A stretch of 64,000 nucleotides of DNA from Nonomuraea wenchangensis (lineage in GTDB: Bacteria > Actinomycetota > Actinomycetes > Streptosporangiales > Streptosporangiaceae), in the NCBI RefSeq assembly GCF_900111685.1, contig NZ_FOHX01000002.1, forward strand, positions 162,231 to 226,230. The letters run 5' to 3'. Shown here piece by piece: positions 7,588 to 19,300 of this stretch (its first letter is position 1; every line of letters starts with the position of its first letter). The translations under genes were made by a program, and so were the position numbers. The notes under the pieces are model-generated. The model saw only the letters and a program-made list of their open reading frames with translations. It searched no databases and was not told where the DNA came from.

Positions 7588-7755
7588 ATGATCCGTTCTC
7601 TTGGCAAGCTGGGTGACCGGCTGCTCGACAAGCTGCTGCCCACGACCTCCGCCGCCGCGGACACCTGCTGGGACGAGACGAAGTTCGTCGGCTACACCAT
7701 GCGTAGGACGTGCTGCATCGCCGGCGGTTACACCGGCTGCACCCCCTGGCGCTGA
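7588..7755 (+). CDS. Precursor of a Cys-rich peptide (putative RiPP or secreted disulfide peptide)
   Basis: A 55-residue ORF with a strong ribosome site (AGAGGAGAG, about 4 nt before ATG 7588). Residues 1-20 form an amphipathic basic leader (IRSLGKLGDRLLDKLLP) with no long hydrophobic core, followed by TTSAAAD (residues 19-25), an AxA-type signal peptidase I cut site. The predicted core (from D25) has four Cys (27, 42, 43, 51) within a Gly/Thr/Tyr-rich stretch, TCCIAGGYTGCTPWR, at the C-terminus. Downstream genes encode a thioredoxin-like protein, an ABC exporter and a convergent S26 signal peptidase. This fits export, leader removal and disulfide formation. No lanthipeptide, lasso, thiopeptide or sactipeptide enzyme is nearby. 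The class is unnamed to me; the function (bacteriocin, signal or other) is open. Confidence 0.65.
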   Translation: MIRSLGKLGDRLLDKLLPTTSAAADTCWDETKFVGYTMRRTCCIAGGYTGCTPWR

Positions 7756-7790
7756 CCGGGATCCGCACCGAGTGATCGTCCTGTGAAGTG

Positions 7791-7819
7791 CGGCGCCGGC
7801 TGCCTGCCGGTCGGCGCCG
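7791..7819 (+). terminator. Hairpin between peptide gene and export genes (attenuator-like)
   Basis: CGGCGCCG at 7791-7798 can pair with the same palindrome at 7812-7819 around a short loop, in the 98-bp gap between the peptide stop and the thioredoxin-like gene. There is no T-run. Such hairpins between precursor and export genes often let the precursor be made in excess. Confidence 0.45.
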
Positions 7820-7853
7820 TTCTCCGGGCGGGCCGGCCTGTGAAGGGAATTCG

Positions 7854-8384
7854 ATGTCGTACCTCGTTGTCGCCGTAGTCCTCGTCGGAGCCCTGTGCGC
7901 CGTGAACCTGCTGCTGACCCTGGCGGTCATCCGCCGTCTCCGGGAGCATTCGGCCCAGCTCGCCGCCGACCGGCCGGCGAGACCGCCCCTCGTGGCGGCC
8001 GGCACCGCGCTGCCGGGGTTCACCTCGGCCGCGACCGACGGCACGACGGTGTCGCGGGACTTCTTCACGGGGCCGACCCTGGTGGGGATGTTCTCCACCA
8101 CCTGCTCAGCCTGTCACGAACGACTGCCCGAGTTCACCACCCGCGCGGAGACCCTCGGGCCCGGGCGCGCGCTCGCGGTGGTCGTGGACGAGCAAGAGGA
8201 CGCCGGTGCGTTCGCGGCCGCCCTGGCCCCGGTGGCGACCGTGGTCGTCGAGCCGCCGGACGGGCCGCTGGGCAGGGCGTTCCAGGTGTCGTTCTTCCCT
8301 GCCTTCTACCTCGTCGACGGCCGAGCGGTGATCACCGCCGCCGCGCTCACCCCGGATGAGCTGCCGCTGGCGGCCCTCACGTGA
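7854..8384 (+). CDS. Membrane-anchored thioredoxin-like protein (TlpA/redoxin type)
   Basis: A 176-residue protein starting at ATG 7854 after AAGGGAA; an upstream in-frame ATG lacks a ribosome site. One N-terminal transmembrane helix (residues 3-25) is followed by a basic turn, so the rest probably faces outward. The domain from ~48 has the redoxin entry LPGFTSAATDGTTVS, the active-site motif TCSACH (Cys84 and Cys87) and a cis-Pro segment FFPAFYLV. TlpA-like proteins reduce, oxidise or shuffle disulfides outside the membrane. Directly after a four-Cys peptide gene and overlapping the exporter gene by 4 bp (GTGA at 8381), it is likely to set the disulfides of the exported peptide; this is inference. 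Confidence 0.82.
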   Translation: MSYLVVAVVLVGALCAVNLLLTLAVIRRLREHSAQLAADRPARPPLVAAGTALPGFTSAATDGTTVSRDFFTGPTLVGMFSTTCSACHERLPEFTTRAETLGPGRALAVVVDEQEDAGAFAAALAPVATVVVEPPDGPLGRAFQVSFFPAFYLVDGRAVITAAALTPDELPLAALT

Positions 8385-10249
8385 CGGACCCCGGAGCAGG
8401 CTCCTTGTTCCGTCGCGGACGGGTGGCGGCCGAGCTGGCCTGGCGGGCGCAGCCGGCCGCCGTGCTCGGCTCGCTGGCAGTGGTGCTGCTCATGGGGGCG
8501 GCACCGGTGGCGACCGCGTGGCTGACCAAGCTCGTCCTCGACAGCCTGGCGGCCGGCGGAGGCCCGGGCATCCTCCTCCTCGCCGCCGCGCTCGGAGTGG
8601 CGGGCCTGGCCCTGGTCGTCCTGCCGCATGTCGCCGAGTACCTCAACGGACAGTTGCATCGGGGGCTGCAGCGGCTGATCTACGATCGGCTGTTCCGGGC
8701 CGTCAACGCCGACCCCGGGCTCAGCCGGTTCGAGAACCCCTCCTTCCACGACGAGCTGCGGCTGGCCCACGAGGCCGGCCAGAACGCCCCGCAGCAGATC
8801 GTCGGCTCGTCACTGGCGATCTGCCAGGGCATCCTGACGCTGCTCGGGTTCATGGTCACGCTGACCGTGCTCAGTCCGGTCATGGTCGTCATCGTCATCG
8901 CCGCCGCGCTGCCGTCGGCCCGGGTGCAGCTCGCGCTGAGCCGCCGCAGGGCCCGCATGCTGTGGGGCGTCAGCTCCAACACCCGCCGCCAGCTCTTCTA
9001 CGGCGCCCTCCTCACCAGCCCCGACGCGGCCAAGGAGGTGCGGCTGTTCGGCCTCGGCGACTTCCTGCGCTCCCGGATGCTCAGGGAACTCGGGACCGTG
9101 AACGAGGCCGAGCGGGATCTGGACCGGCGGACGCTGCGCAGCCAGGGGCTGATGTCCCTGCTGGGCGCCGCCGTCGCGGCCGGCGGCCTGTTCTGGGCCG
9201 TGCGGGCCGCCGCGGCGGGGAGCCTGAGCGTGGGGGACGTCTCCGTGTTCGTCGCCGCCGTCGCCGGGGTGCAGACGGCCCTGACCTCGATCGTCAGCCA
9301 GTGGGCCGGCGCGCACAACGCCCTGCTGATGTTCGGGCACTACGTCGGTGTCGTCGAGGCCGAGCCCGGCCTCCCGGTGGCCCCGGAGCCTGCCGCGCTG
9401 CCCCCGCTGCGCGAGGGCATCGAGCTGCGCGACGTGTGGTTCCGCTACGACGACGAGCACCCCTGGGTGCTGCGCGGGGTGAACCTGTTCATCCCGCACG
9501 GCCAGGCCGTCGCCCTGGTCGGACTGAACGGGGCGGGCAAGAGCACCCTGGTCAAACTGCTGTGCCGGCTGTACGACCCGGTCCGCGGCGCCGTCCTCTG
9601 GGACGGTGTGGACCTGCGGGAGGTGCACCCGGACGACCTGCGCGCCCGGCTCGGCGTGGTGTTCCAGGACTACATGTCGTACGACCTCACCGCCGCCGAG
9701 AACATCATGCTCGGCGACCTCGCCGCGGGCGCCGACCCGGAGCCGATCCGGGCCGCCGCTCAGCGCGCCGGGATCCATGACACGCTCGACAGCCTGCCCA
9801 GGGGTTACGACACGCTGCTCAGCCGGATCTTCTTCGGGGAAGGCGACGGTGACGGCGGCGGCGAGCGGCAGGCGGGGGTGACGTTGTCGGGCGGGCAGTG
9901 GCAGCGGCTGGCGCTGGCCCGCGCTCTGATGCGCCACCGCCGCGACCTGCTCATCCTCGACGAGCCGAGCTCCGGCCTGGACGCGGAGGCCGAGCACGCC
10001 GTCCACCTGGGACTGCGCCGGCATCGGGCGGGACGTACCAGCGTGCTGATCTCGCACCGGCTGGGAGCCCTGCGGGACGCGGACCTCATCGTGGTGCTGA
10101 GCGAGGGGAGGATCCGCGAACGCGGCTCACACGGCGAGCTCATGGCGCTGGGAGGCGAGTACGCGCGGCTGTTCGGCCTCCAGGCCAGCGGTTACGAGGA
10201 GGAAAGCCTGCGCACGACCACGCCCAGCACCCGGTCCGCGGGCAGATAG
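8381..10249 (+). CDS. ABC transporter, fused permease-ATPase (peptide/lipid exporter type)
   Basis: A 622-residue half-transporter starting at GTG 8381. Residues 15-330 form an ABC exporter membrane domain with about six hydrophobic helices. The ATPase follows with Walker A GLNGAGKST (around residue 380), a Q-loop FQDYMSYDLTA, signature LSGGQ, Walker B LLILDEPS and an H-loop ISHRLG. An acidic/Gly insert (EGDGDGGGERQ) lies just before the signature. There is no N-terminal C39 peptidase domain, so leader cleavage must come from elsewhere, consistent with the convergent S26 peptidase. Overlap with the thioredoxin-like gene and proximity to the Cys-rich peptide make this the probable peptide exporter; it would act as a homodimer. 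Its last 58 bp overlap the convergent peptidase gene. Confidence 0.85.
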   Translation: MTDPGAGSLFRRGRVAAELAWRAQPAAVLGSLAVVLLMGAAPVATAWLTKLVLDSLAAGGGPGILLLAAALGVAGLALVVLPHVAEYLNGQLHRGLQRLIYDRLFRAVNADPGLSRFENPSFHDELRLAHEAGQNAPQQIVGSSLAICQGILTLLGFMVTLTVLSPVMVVIVIAAALPSARVQLALSRRRARMLWGVSSNTRRQLFYGALLTSPDAAKEVRLFGLGDFLRSRMLRELGTVNEAERDLDRRTLRSQGLMSLLGAAVAAGGLFWAVRAAAAGSLSVGDVSVFVAAVAGVQTALTSIVSQWAGAHNALLMFGHYVGVVEAEPGLPVAPEPAALPPLREGIELRDVWFRYDDEHPWVLRGVNLFIPHGQAVALVGLNGAGKSTLVKLLCRLYDPVRGAVLWDGVDLREVHPDDLRARLGVVFQDYMSYDLTAAENIMLGDLAAGADPEPIRAAAQRAGIHDTLDSLPRGYDTLLSRIFFGEGDGDGGGERQAGVTLSGGQWQRLALARALMRHRRDLLILDEPSSGLDAEAEHAVHLGLRRHRAGRTSVLISHRLGALRDADLIVVLSEGRIRERGSHGELMALGGEYARLFGLQASGYEEESLRTTTPSTRSAGR

Positions 10250-10641
10250 CCCCAGTGCCGGGAGTCCGCGCTCAGCGGGCCGTCGCCGATCACGACCAGC
10301 CGCCCCGCGGGGACCGGCGCCCCCTCGGGGGCGCCTGCCGCGGGCGCGACCTCCGGCGGCACCGGATCGCCGGGCAGTGCGGCCACCCGCTTGATGAGCC
10401 ACTTCGCGCCCTTCGGGGCGGACAGCGGGCCGGTGCGCCACAGGCCGTCCGGCGCCGCTTCGAAGACCACCACCTGGCCCCGTCCGAGTCTCGCACCGGC
10501 CACCCGGCGGACGAGCACCCGATCGCCGGAGCGGTAGGTCGGCAGCATGCTCGGCCCGGTCACCTGGACGACCACCAACCGGCGCCGGGCGACGGCGAGA
10601 ACCCCTGCGAGCACCCCAAGCAAGATCACTAAGTACCGCAC
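10192..10641 (-). CDS. S26 family signal peptidase
   Basis: A 149-residue protein, shorter than housekeeping LepB. It has one N-terminal membrane helix (MRYLVILLGVLAGVLAVA), then box B with the nucleophile Ser (VTGPSMLPTYRSGD), the general-base Lys region (AKWLIKRVAALPGD) and box E (IGDGPLSADSRHWG), all complete. It is convergent with the ABC transporter and overlaps its 3' end by 58 bp, a tight arrangement that suggests co-evolution. The natural substrate in this locus is the 55-residue peptide, whose TTSAAAD site fits the AxA preference of this family; that pairing is inference. It could also serve other secreted proteins. Confidence 0.85.
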   Translation of the reverse strand: MRYLVILLGVLAGVLAVARRRLVVVQVTGPSMLPTYRSGDRVLVRRVAGARLGRGQVVVFEAAPDGLWRTGPLSAPKGAKWLIKRVAALPGDPVPPEVAPAAGAPEGAPVPAGRLVVIGDGPLSADSRHWGYLPADRVLGVVVRRLSSS

Positions 10642-10689
10642 GGAGTCACCCTAGCCGTCATGCCCGGCCCCGGGTCCGGTGGTGTCGCG

Positions 10690-13652
<2,963 letters not shown>

Positions 13653-13679
13653 GATCACCTTCTGTTGGGGGGAGGGGTG

Positions 13680-15032
<1,353 letters not shown>

Positions 15033-15188
15033 ATCTGCTGGAGGTGGTGGCAGGACGGAGCAAATACGGGGCAGAAAGGTACTGTCAAGAGCGCCTTAGC
15101 TTACGGCCGGGTGGAAATGGCCGCGGGTGGAGGCGCTCACCTCGGATTTCTGAGTCCTGCCGCGGTGCCGCGGCGCGGGCCTTGCCGT

Positions 15189-15197
15189 GAAACTTTC
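15189..15197. promoter_or_regulatory. GAAACTTTC element
   Basis: GAAACTTTC in the 203-bp gap between the GH30 stop and the esterase start. A second copy is at 17067-17075. From memory, this inverted sequence resembles elements described in actinomycete xylanase promoters. Confidence 0.5.
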
Positions 15198-15205
15198 GGT
15201 TTTCG

Positions 15206-16939
15206 TCAGCCCACGCGTGCCAGTTGCCATTGTTGATTGGTGCCGCTCCAGTCGTCGTACTGGACGATGTTGGCGCCGTCGGCGGTGGAGGCGCCCTGGA
15301 CTTCGAGTGCTTTGCCGCTGTGGCGGGAGATGAGCCTGATGTAGCCGTCGGGGCTGTCGGCGAGTCGCCATTGCTGGTTGGCGCCGTTGGTGTCGCTCCA
15401 TTGGACGATGGCGCCGCCGTTGGCGGTGGACCAGTTGGAGACGTCGAGGACCTTGCCGGAGTGGCGGGACTTGAGCCGGTAGTAGCCGCCGCCTGAGTCG
15501 ACGAACTGCCACTGCTGCTGGTTCTGGTTGTTGCGGGTCCATTGGGTGATGCGTCCGCCGTCGGCGGTGGACTGGTTGTAGACGTCCAGGGCCTTGCCGC
15601 TGTTGCGGTTGACCAGGACGTACCAGGCGCTGGTGTCGACCACGCCCCCAGGGGTCTGGGTCACGCCGGTCACGAAGGTCGTCACGCTGCGGGCGGGCAG
15701 CGTGGCGGTGAAGGAGCCGTTCGACACGCCGGCCGCGCCCTGGGGCGCGACGTTCCTGCTCGCGTCGGTCACCCAGGACGACACGCTGGACGCGGTGCCG
15801 CCGGCCAGGGTGAACTGCTGGCTCACGGCGGAGGTCGCCTTGTTGATGACGACGACGGCGACCGTGCCGTCACCGCCCTGGTAGGCCGAGACGTAGACGT
15901 TCGACACCGGGTTCGCCGTCGCCCCGATCCGCACGTATCCCGGGCGGACGAACCTGGCGAAGTGCGCCATGTTGGCGCCGCGCTTGCTGAGCTGCCCGTC
16001 CTCCCGCATGGGGCCGTAGCTGCGCCGGATGTACCACCAGATGTAGGCCTGGAACTCGGCGTCCACCATGGCGTGGTGGATGTGCTCCCCCACGTCCAGC
16101 GCCTGGGGCCAGAGGTCCGCCGAGTCGCTGCTGTTGGGGTAGTAGACCTCGGTCATCCAGAGTTCCTTGCCCGCGCCCTTCTGCTGGAAGAGCGGGTAGG
16201 GGAAGTTCGCGTACGGCGTGCCGTAGAGGTGGGCTCCGATGATGTCCACGTTGGCGAGCGCCGTTGCGTCGTTGAGTATCGGGTCCGACATGTTCTTCAG
16301 GTACTGGAAGGACTCGGGCGCGATGACCCTGGTGCTGATCGAGCCGGCGTTCTCGCGCAGGAAGCGCACCATCTCGGTGGGGGTCCACCAGGTCCAGTCC
16401 TGCGCGTAGTCGGGCTCGTTCTGCACGGATATGCCGTATAAGTTCACCCCGTTGTTCCGCATGTACGTGGTGAAGTCGTTCAGGTGCTGGGCGTAGGCGC
16501 CGTACGAGCCGTACTTGAGGCGTCTGGCGTTGGTCTGGCTGCCGCGTACGAAGGTCTCGACCATGCCGGCCGGCGGGTTCCACGGCGAGGCGATCACGGT
16601 CGCCCCGAGCTCGACCGCGCGCCTCGCCGTCGCCAGGTCGCGGCTCCAGTCGGCCTGGTTCTCGGGGACGGGGATCCTCAGCACCGAGAACCCCAGCCGC
16701 CCTTCGCCGGCGCCGAACGCCGTGTCCCGCTGAGCCGCCGTCAGGTCGCCGATCCAGGCCGCGTGGGCCATGCCGCCGAAGCCCCGGATCGTCTGCCGGC
16801 GCGCCGACGGGTCGATGACCACCGGCGCGGCGGCCGACGCGGGCCGCGCCGTGGCCGCGAGGACCGGCAGTGCTCCCATGGTCGTCAGGACGGCTCTCCG
16901 GCTCAGCGATCGGCGGTCTCCGCGCGCAGGCTCTGTCAT
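15206..16939 (-). CDS. Secreted GH30 subfamily 8-type glucuronoxylanase with C-terminal CBM13
   Basis: A 577-residue precursor. ATG 16939 follows AGGAGG closely; the longer form from 17002 lacks a site. A twin-arginine signal (SLSRRAVLTTMGALPVLAAT) suggests Tat export. The barrel has the acid/base Glu in SVQNEPDYAQDW and the nucleophile Glu in ELWMTEVYYP. YIRRSYGPMREDGQLSKRG contains the Arg/Tyr pair that, in glucuronoxylan-specific GH30_8 enzymes, binds the glucuronic acid side group. A side beta-domain and a three-repeat CBM13 follow (from ~430). The CBM13 coding sequence is almost identical to that of the gene at 17240 on the opposite strand. It cuts glucuronoxylan backbone outside the cell. 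Confidence 0.9.
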   Translation of the reverse strand: MTEPARGDRRSLSRRAVLTTMGALPVLAATARPASAAAPVVIDPSARRQTIRGFGGMAHAAWIGDLTAAQRDTAFGAGEGRLGFSVLRIPVPENQADWSRDLATARRAVELGATVIASPWNPPAGMVETFVRGSQTNARRLKYGSYGAYAQHLNDFTTYMRNNGVNLYGISVQNEPDYAQDWTWWTPTEMVRFLRENAGSISTRVIAPESFQYLKNMSDPILNDATALANVDIIGAHLYGTPYANFPYPLFQQKGAGKELWMTEVYYPNSSDSADLWPQALDVGEHIHHAMVDAEFQAYIWWYIRRSYGPMREDGQLSKRGANMAHFARFVRPGYVRIGATANPVSNVYVSAYQGGDGTVAVVVINKATSAVSQQFTLAGGTASSVSSWVTDASRNVAPQGAAGVSNGSFTATLPARSVTTFVTGVTQTPGGVVDTSAWYVLVNRNSGKALDVYNQSTADGGRITQWTRNNQNQQQWQFVDSGGGYYRLKSRHSGKVLDVSNWSTANGGAIVQWSDTNGANQQWRLADSPDGYIRLISRHSGKALEVQGASTADGANIVQYDDWSGTNQQWQLARVG

Positions 16940-17012
16940 GGCTCCTCCTGGTGGCTTCAGTCCCGCAGGAACGTAAAGCCCTGACTCCGGCCCGTCAACC
17001 ATTCGGCGGAGA

Positions 17013-17046
17013 AACTTAACGAGCGCGGATGCCGCAACTTAACGAG
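17013..17046. repeat. Direct repeat AACTTAACGAG, 23-bp spacing
   Basis: AACTTAACGAG occurs at 17013-17023 and again at 17036-17046 in the 300-bp divergent region between the GH30 and GH43 genes. The 23-bp period is close to two helical turns, suitable for a regulator binding side by side, near the GH30 promoter. Confidence 0.5.
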
Positions 17047-17064
17047 TGCCACCCGGCGAATTCC

Positions 17065-17077
17065 ATGAAACTTTCAT
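17065..17077. promoter_or_regulatory. Palindrome ATGAAACTTTCAT in the divergent xylan promoter
   Basis: A 13-bp palindrome with a GAAACTTTC core, the second copy of the element at 15189-15197. It lies between the divergent GH30 and CBM13-GH43 genes. Confidence 0.55.
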
Positions 17078-17214
17078 AAGGACGAGCACCCCTCGCCGGA
17101 GGCGAAACTCCAGGAGGGAAGGCGGGGTGACGGTAAAACCCCCGCTCGGCGGGAGACGCCGCTCGTTGACGGCGGGCCGCCCGTCGGATGTACTCCGCGA
17201 CGAAGCCCCGTTCA

Positions 17215-17228
17215 TGTTAGCGCTAACA
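17215..17228. promoter_or_regulatory. LacI-type operator upstream of CBM13-GH43
   Basis: TGTTAGCGCTAACA, identical to 15019-15032, ends 11 bp before ATG 17240 and just upstream of the ribosome site GGAG (17231-17234). A bound repressor would block elongation or initiation. Confidence 0.8.
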
Positions 17229-17239
17229 CGGAGCGCCCG

Positions 17240-19279
17240 ATGAAGCACAGACCTCTGTCCGTCCTGGCGACAGTGGCCGCCTTACTGGCGAGCCTGCTCA
17301 TCGCCCCGCTGACCCAGCCCGCCAACGCCGCCACCGTGGACACCAACGCCTGGTACGTCCTGGTCAACCGCAACAGCGGCAAGGCCCTGGACGTCTACAA
17401 CCTGTCCACCGCGGACGGCGGACGCATCACCCAGTGGACCCGCAACAACCAGAACCAGCAGCAGTGGCAGTTCGTCGACTCCGGCGGCGGCTACTACCGC
17501 GTCAAGTCCCGCCACTCCGGCAAGGTCCTCGACGTCTCCAACTGGTCCACCGCCAACGGCGGCGCCATCGTCCAATGGAGCGACACCAACGGCGCCAACC
17601 AGCAATGGCGGCTCGCCGACAGCCCCGACGGCTACATCAGGCTGATCTCCCGCCACAGCGGCAAAGCCCTCGAAGTGCAGGGCGCCTCCACCGCCGACGG
17701 CGCCAACATCGTCCAGTACGACGACTGGGGCGGCACCAACCAGCAATGGCAGCTCGTCCCGGTCAGCGGCAACGGCAACGGCAACGGCAGCTACACCAAC
17801 CCGGTCGTCTGGCAGGACTTCGCCGACGGCGACATCATCCGGGTCGGCGACGCCTACTACTACTCGGCCTCGACGATGCACTATTCGCCGGGCGCGCCGA
17901 TCCTGCGCTCCTACAACCTGGTCGACTGGGAGTACGCGGGCCACTCGGTCCCGCGGCTCGACTTCGGCTCCAGCGCCTACGACCTCAACGGCGGCCGGGC
18001 GTACGTGAAGGGCATCTGGGCCTCCACCCTGAACTACCGGCCCAGCAACAGCACCTACTACTGGATCGGCTGCATCGAGTTCAACCGCACCTACGTCTAC
18101 ACCGCCTCCGCCGTGGACGGCACGTGGACCAAACGCTCGCAGATCAACAACTGCTACTACGACGCCGGCCTGCTGGTCGACACCGACGACACCATGTACG
18201 TCGCCTACGGCAACGGCACCATCAGCGTCGCCCAGCTCTCGGCCGACGGGCTCAGCCAGGTCCGCTCCCAGCAGGTGTTCCAGACCCCGAGCAACGTCGG
18301 CACCCTGGAGGGCTCCCGCTTCTACAAGCGGAACGGCTACTACTACATCTGGCTGACCCGCCCCGCCAACGGCCAGTACGTCCTCCGCTCCACCTCGCCG
18401 TGGGGCCCGTACGAGATGCGCCAGGTCCTGTTGGACATGCCCGGCCCCATCTCCGGCGGCGGCGTCCCCCACCAGGGCGGCCTCGTCCAGACGCAGAACG
18501 GCGACTGGTACTACATGGCGTTCGTCGACGCCTACCCCGGCGGCCGGATGCCGGCGCTCGCGCCGATCACCTGGTCCGGCGACTGGCCGACCGTGCAGAC
18601 TGTCAACGGCGGCTGGGGATCCACCTACCCGAAGCCGAACATCCAGACCAGCCGCACCGTCTCGTCCATGATCGGGCCCGACACCTTCACCTCGGGCACC
18701 CTCGGCCACCGCTGGGAGTGGAACCACAACCCCGACACCACCCGCTTCTCCACGGGCAACGGCCTGCGCCTGCAGACCGCGACCGTCACGGGCGACCTCT
18801 ACAACGCCAGGAACACGCTGACCCACCGCATCCAGGGCCCCTCGTCCACGGCGACGATCGAGCTCGACTACTCGCAGATGAGCAACGGCGACCGCGCCGG
18901 GCTGGCCATGCTGCGCGACCAGTCGGCCTGGATCGGGGTCAAACGCGACAACGGCGTCAACCGGGTCGTGATGACCAACGGGCTGACCATGAACGGTTCG
19001 TGGCAGACCACCGGCACCGGCACGGAGGCGGCGAGCGCGGCCGTCTCGGGCGGCCGGATCTGGTTGCGCGCCACCGCCGACATCCGGCCGGGGTCCGGCA
19101 GGCAGGCCCGCTTCTCCTACAGCACCGACGGCAGCACGTTCACGAGCCTCGGGCCGGCCTTCACGTTGAACAACGCCTGGCAGTTCTTCATGGGCTACCG
19201 CTTCGGCATCTTCAACTACGCCACCCAGGCGCTCGGCGGCGCGGTGACCGTACGCCGCTTCGATCTCACCACTCCCTGA
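17240..19279 (+). CDS. Secreted GH43 xylosidase/arabinofuranosidase with N-terminal CBM13
   Basis: A 679-residue precursor. The signal peptide (MKHRPLSVLATVAALLASLL) ends near PANAAT. Residues ~34-170 are a three-repeat CBM13, then a short Gly/Asn linker (NGNGNGS). The GH43 propeller (about 180-480) starts NPVVWQDFADGDIIRVGDAY with the general-base Asp, has NCYYDAGLLVDTDDTMYVAY with the central Asp and GTLEGSRFYKRNGYYYIW with the acid Glu. A C-terminal beta-sandwich (~500-675, GH43 C2/concanavalin type) shapes the site in beta-xylosidases. It would trim xylo-oligosaccharides or arabinose outside the cell. It is transcribed divergently from the GH30 gene, with both regulatory elements in the shared 300-bp region. 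Confidence 0.88.
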   Translation: MKHRPLSVLATVAALLASLLIAPLTQPANAATVDTNAWYVLVNRNSGKALDVYNLSTADGGRITQWTRNNQNQQQWQFVDSGGGYYRVKSRHSGKVLDVSNWSTANGGAIVQWSDTNGANQQWRLADSPDGYIRLISRHSGKALEVQGASTADGANIVQYDDWGGTNQQWQLVPVSGNGNGNGSYTNPVVWQDFADGDIIRVGDAYYYSASTMHYSPGAPILRSYNLVDWEYAGHSVPRLDFGSSAYDLNGGRAYVKGIWASTLNYRPSNSTYYWIGCIEFNRTYVYTASAVDGTWTKRSQINNCYYDAGLLVDTDDTMYVAYGNGTISVAQLSADGLSQVRSQQVFQTPSNVGTLEGSRFYKRNGYYYIWLTRPANGQYVLRSTSPWGPYEMRQVLLDMPGPISGGGVPHQGGLVQTQNGDWYYMAFVDAYPGGRMPALAPITWSGDWPTVQTVNGGWGSTYPKPNIQTSRTVSSMIGPDTFTSGTLGHRWEWNHNPDTTRFSTGNGLRLQTATVTGDLYNARNTLTHRIQGPSSTATIELDYSQMSNGDRAGLAMLRDQSAWIGVKRDNGVNRVVMTNGLTMNGSWQTTGTGTEAASAAVSGGRIWLRATADIRPGSGRQARFSYSTDGSTFTSLGPAFTLNNAWQFFMGYRFGIFNYATQALGGAVTVRRFDLTTP

Positions 19280-19300
19280 CGCGGGCATAGGCTCTCCTTC

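Larger units (their letters stand above)
15222..17754. repeat. Large inverted repeat: near-identical CBM13 coding arms
   Basis: Arms at 15222-15640 (minus gene, C-terminal CBM13 of GH30) and 17336-17754 (plus gene, N-terminal CBM13 of GH43), about 419 bp each and 1.7 kb apart. The proteins differ at only about four positions along the arms, and most codons are the same. Outside the arms the proteins are unrelated. This points to recent duplication or gene conversion of a binding module. Confidence 0.85.

Noticed and set aside
7588..10641. Lanthipeptide, lasso peptide or sactipeptide cluster
   Set aside because: No LanM/LanB/LanC-like, Asn-synthetase-like, transglutaminase-like or radical SAM gene is nearby; only redox, export and signal peptidase functions are seen.
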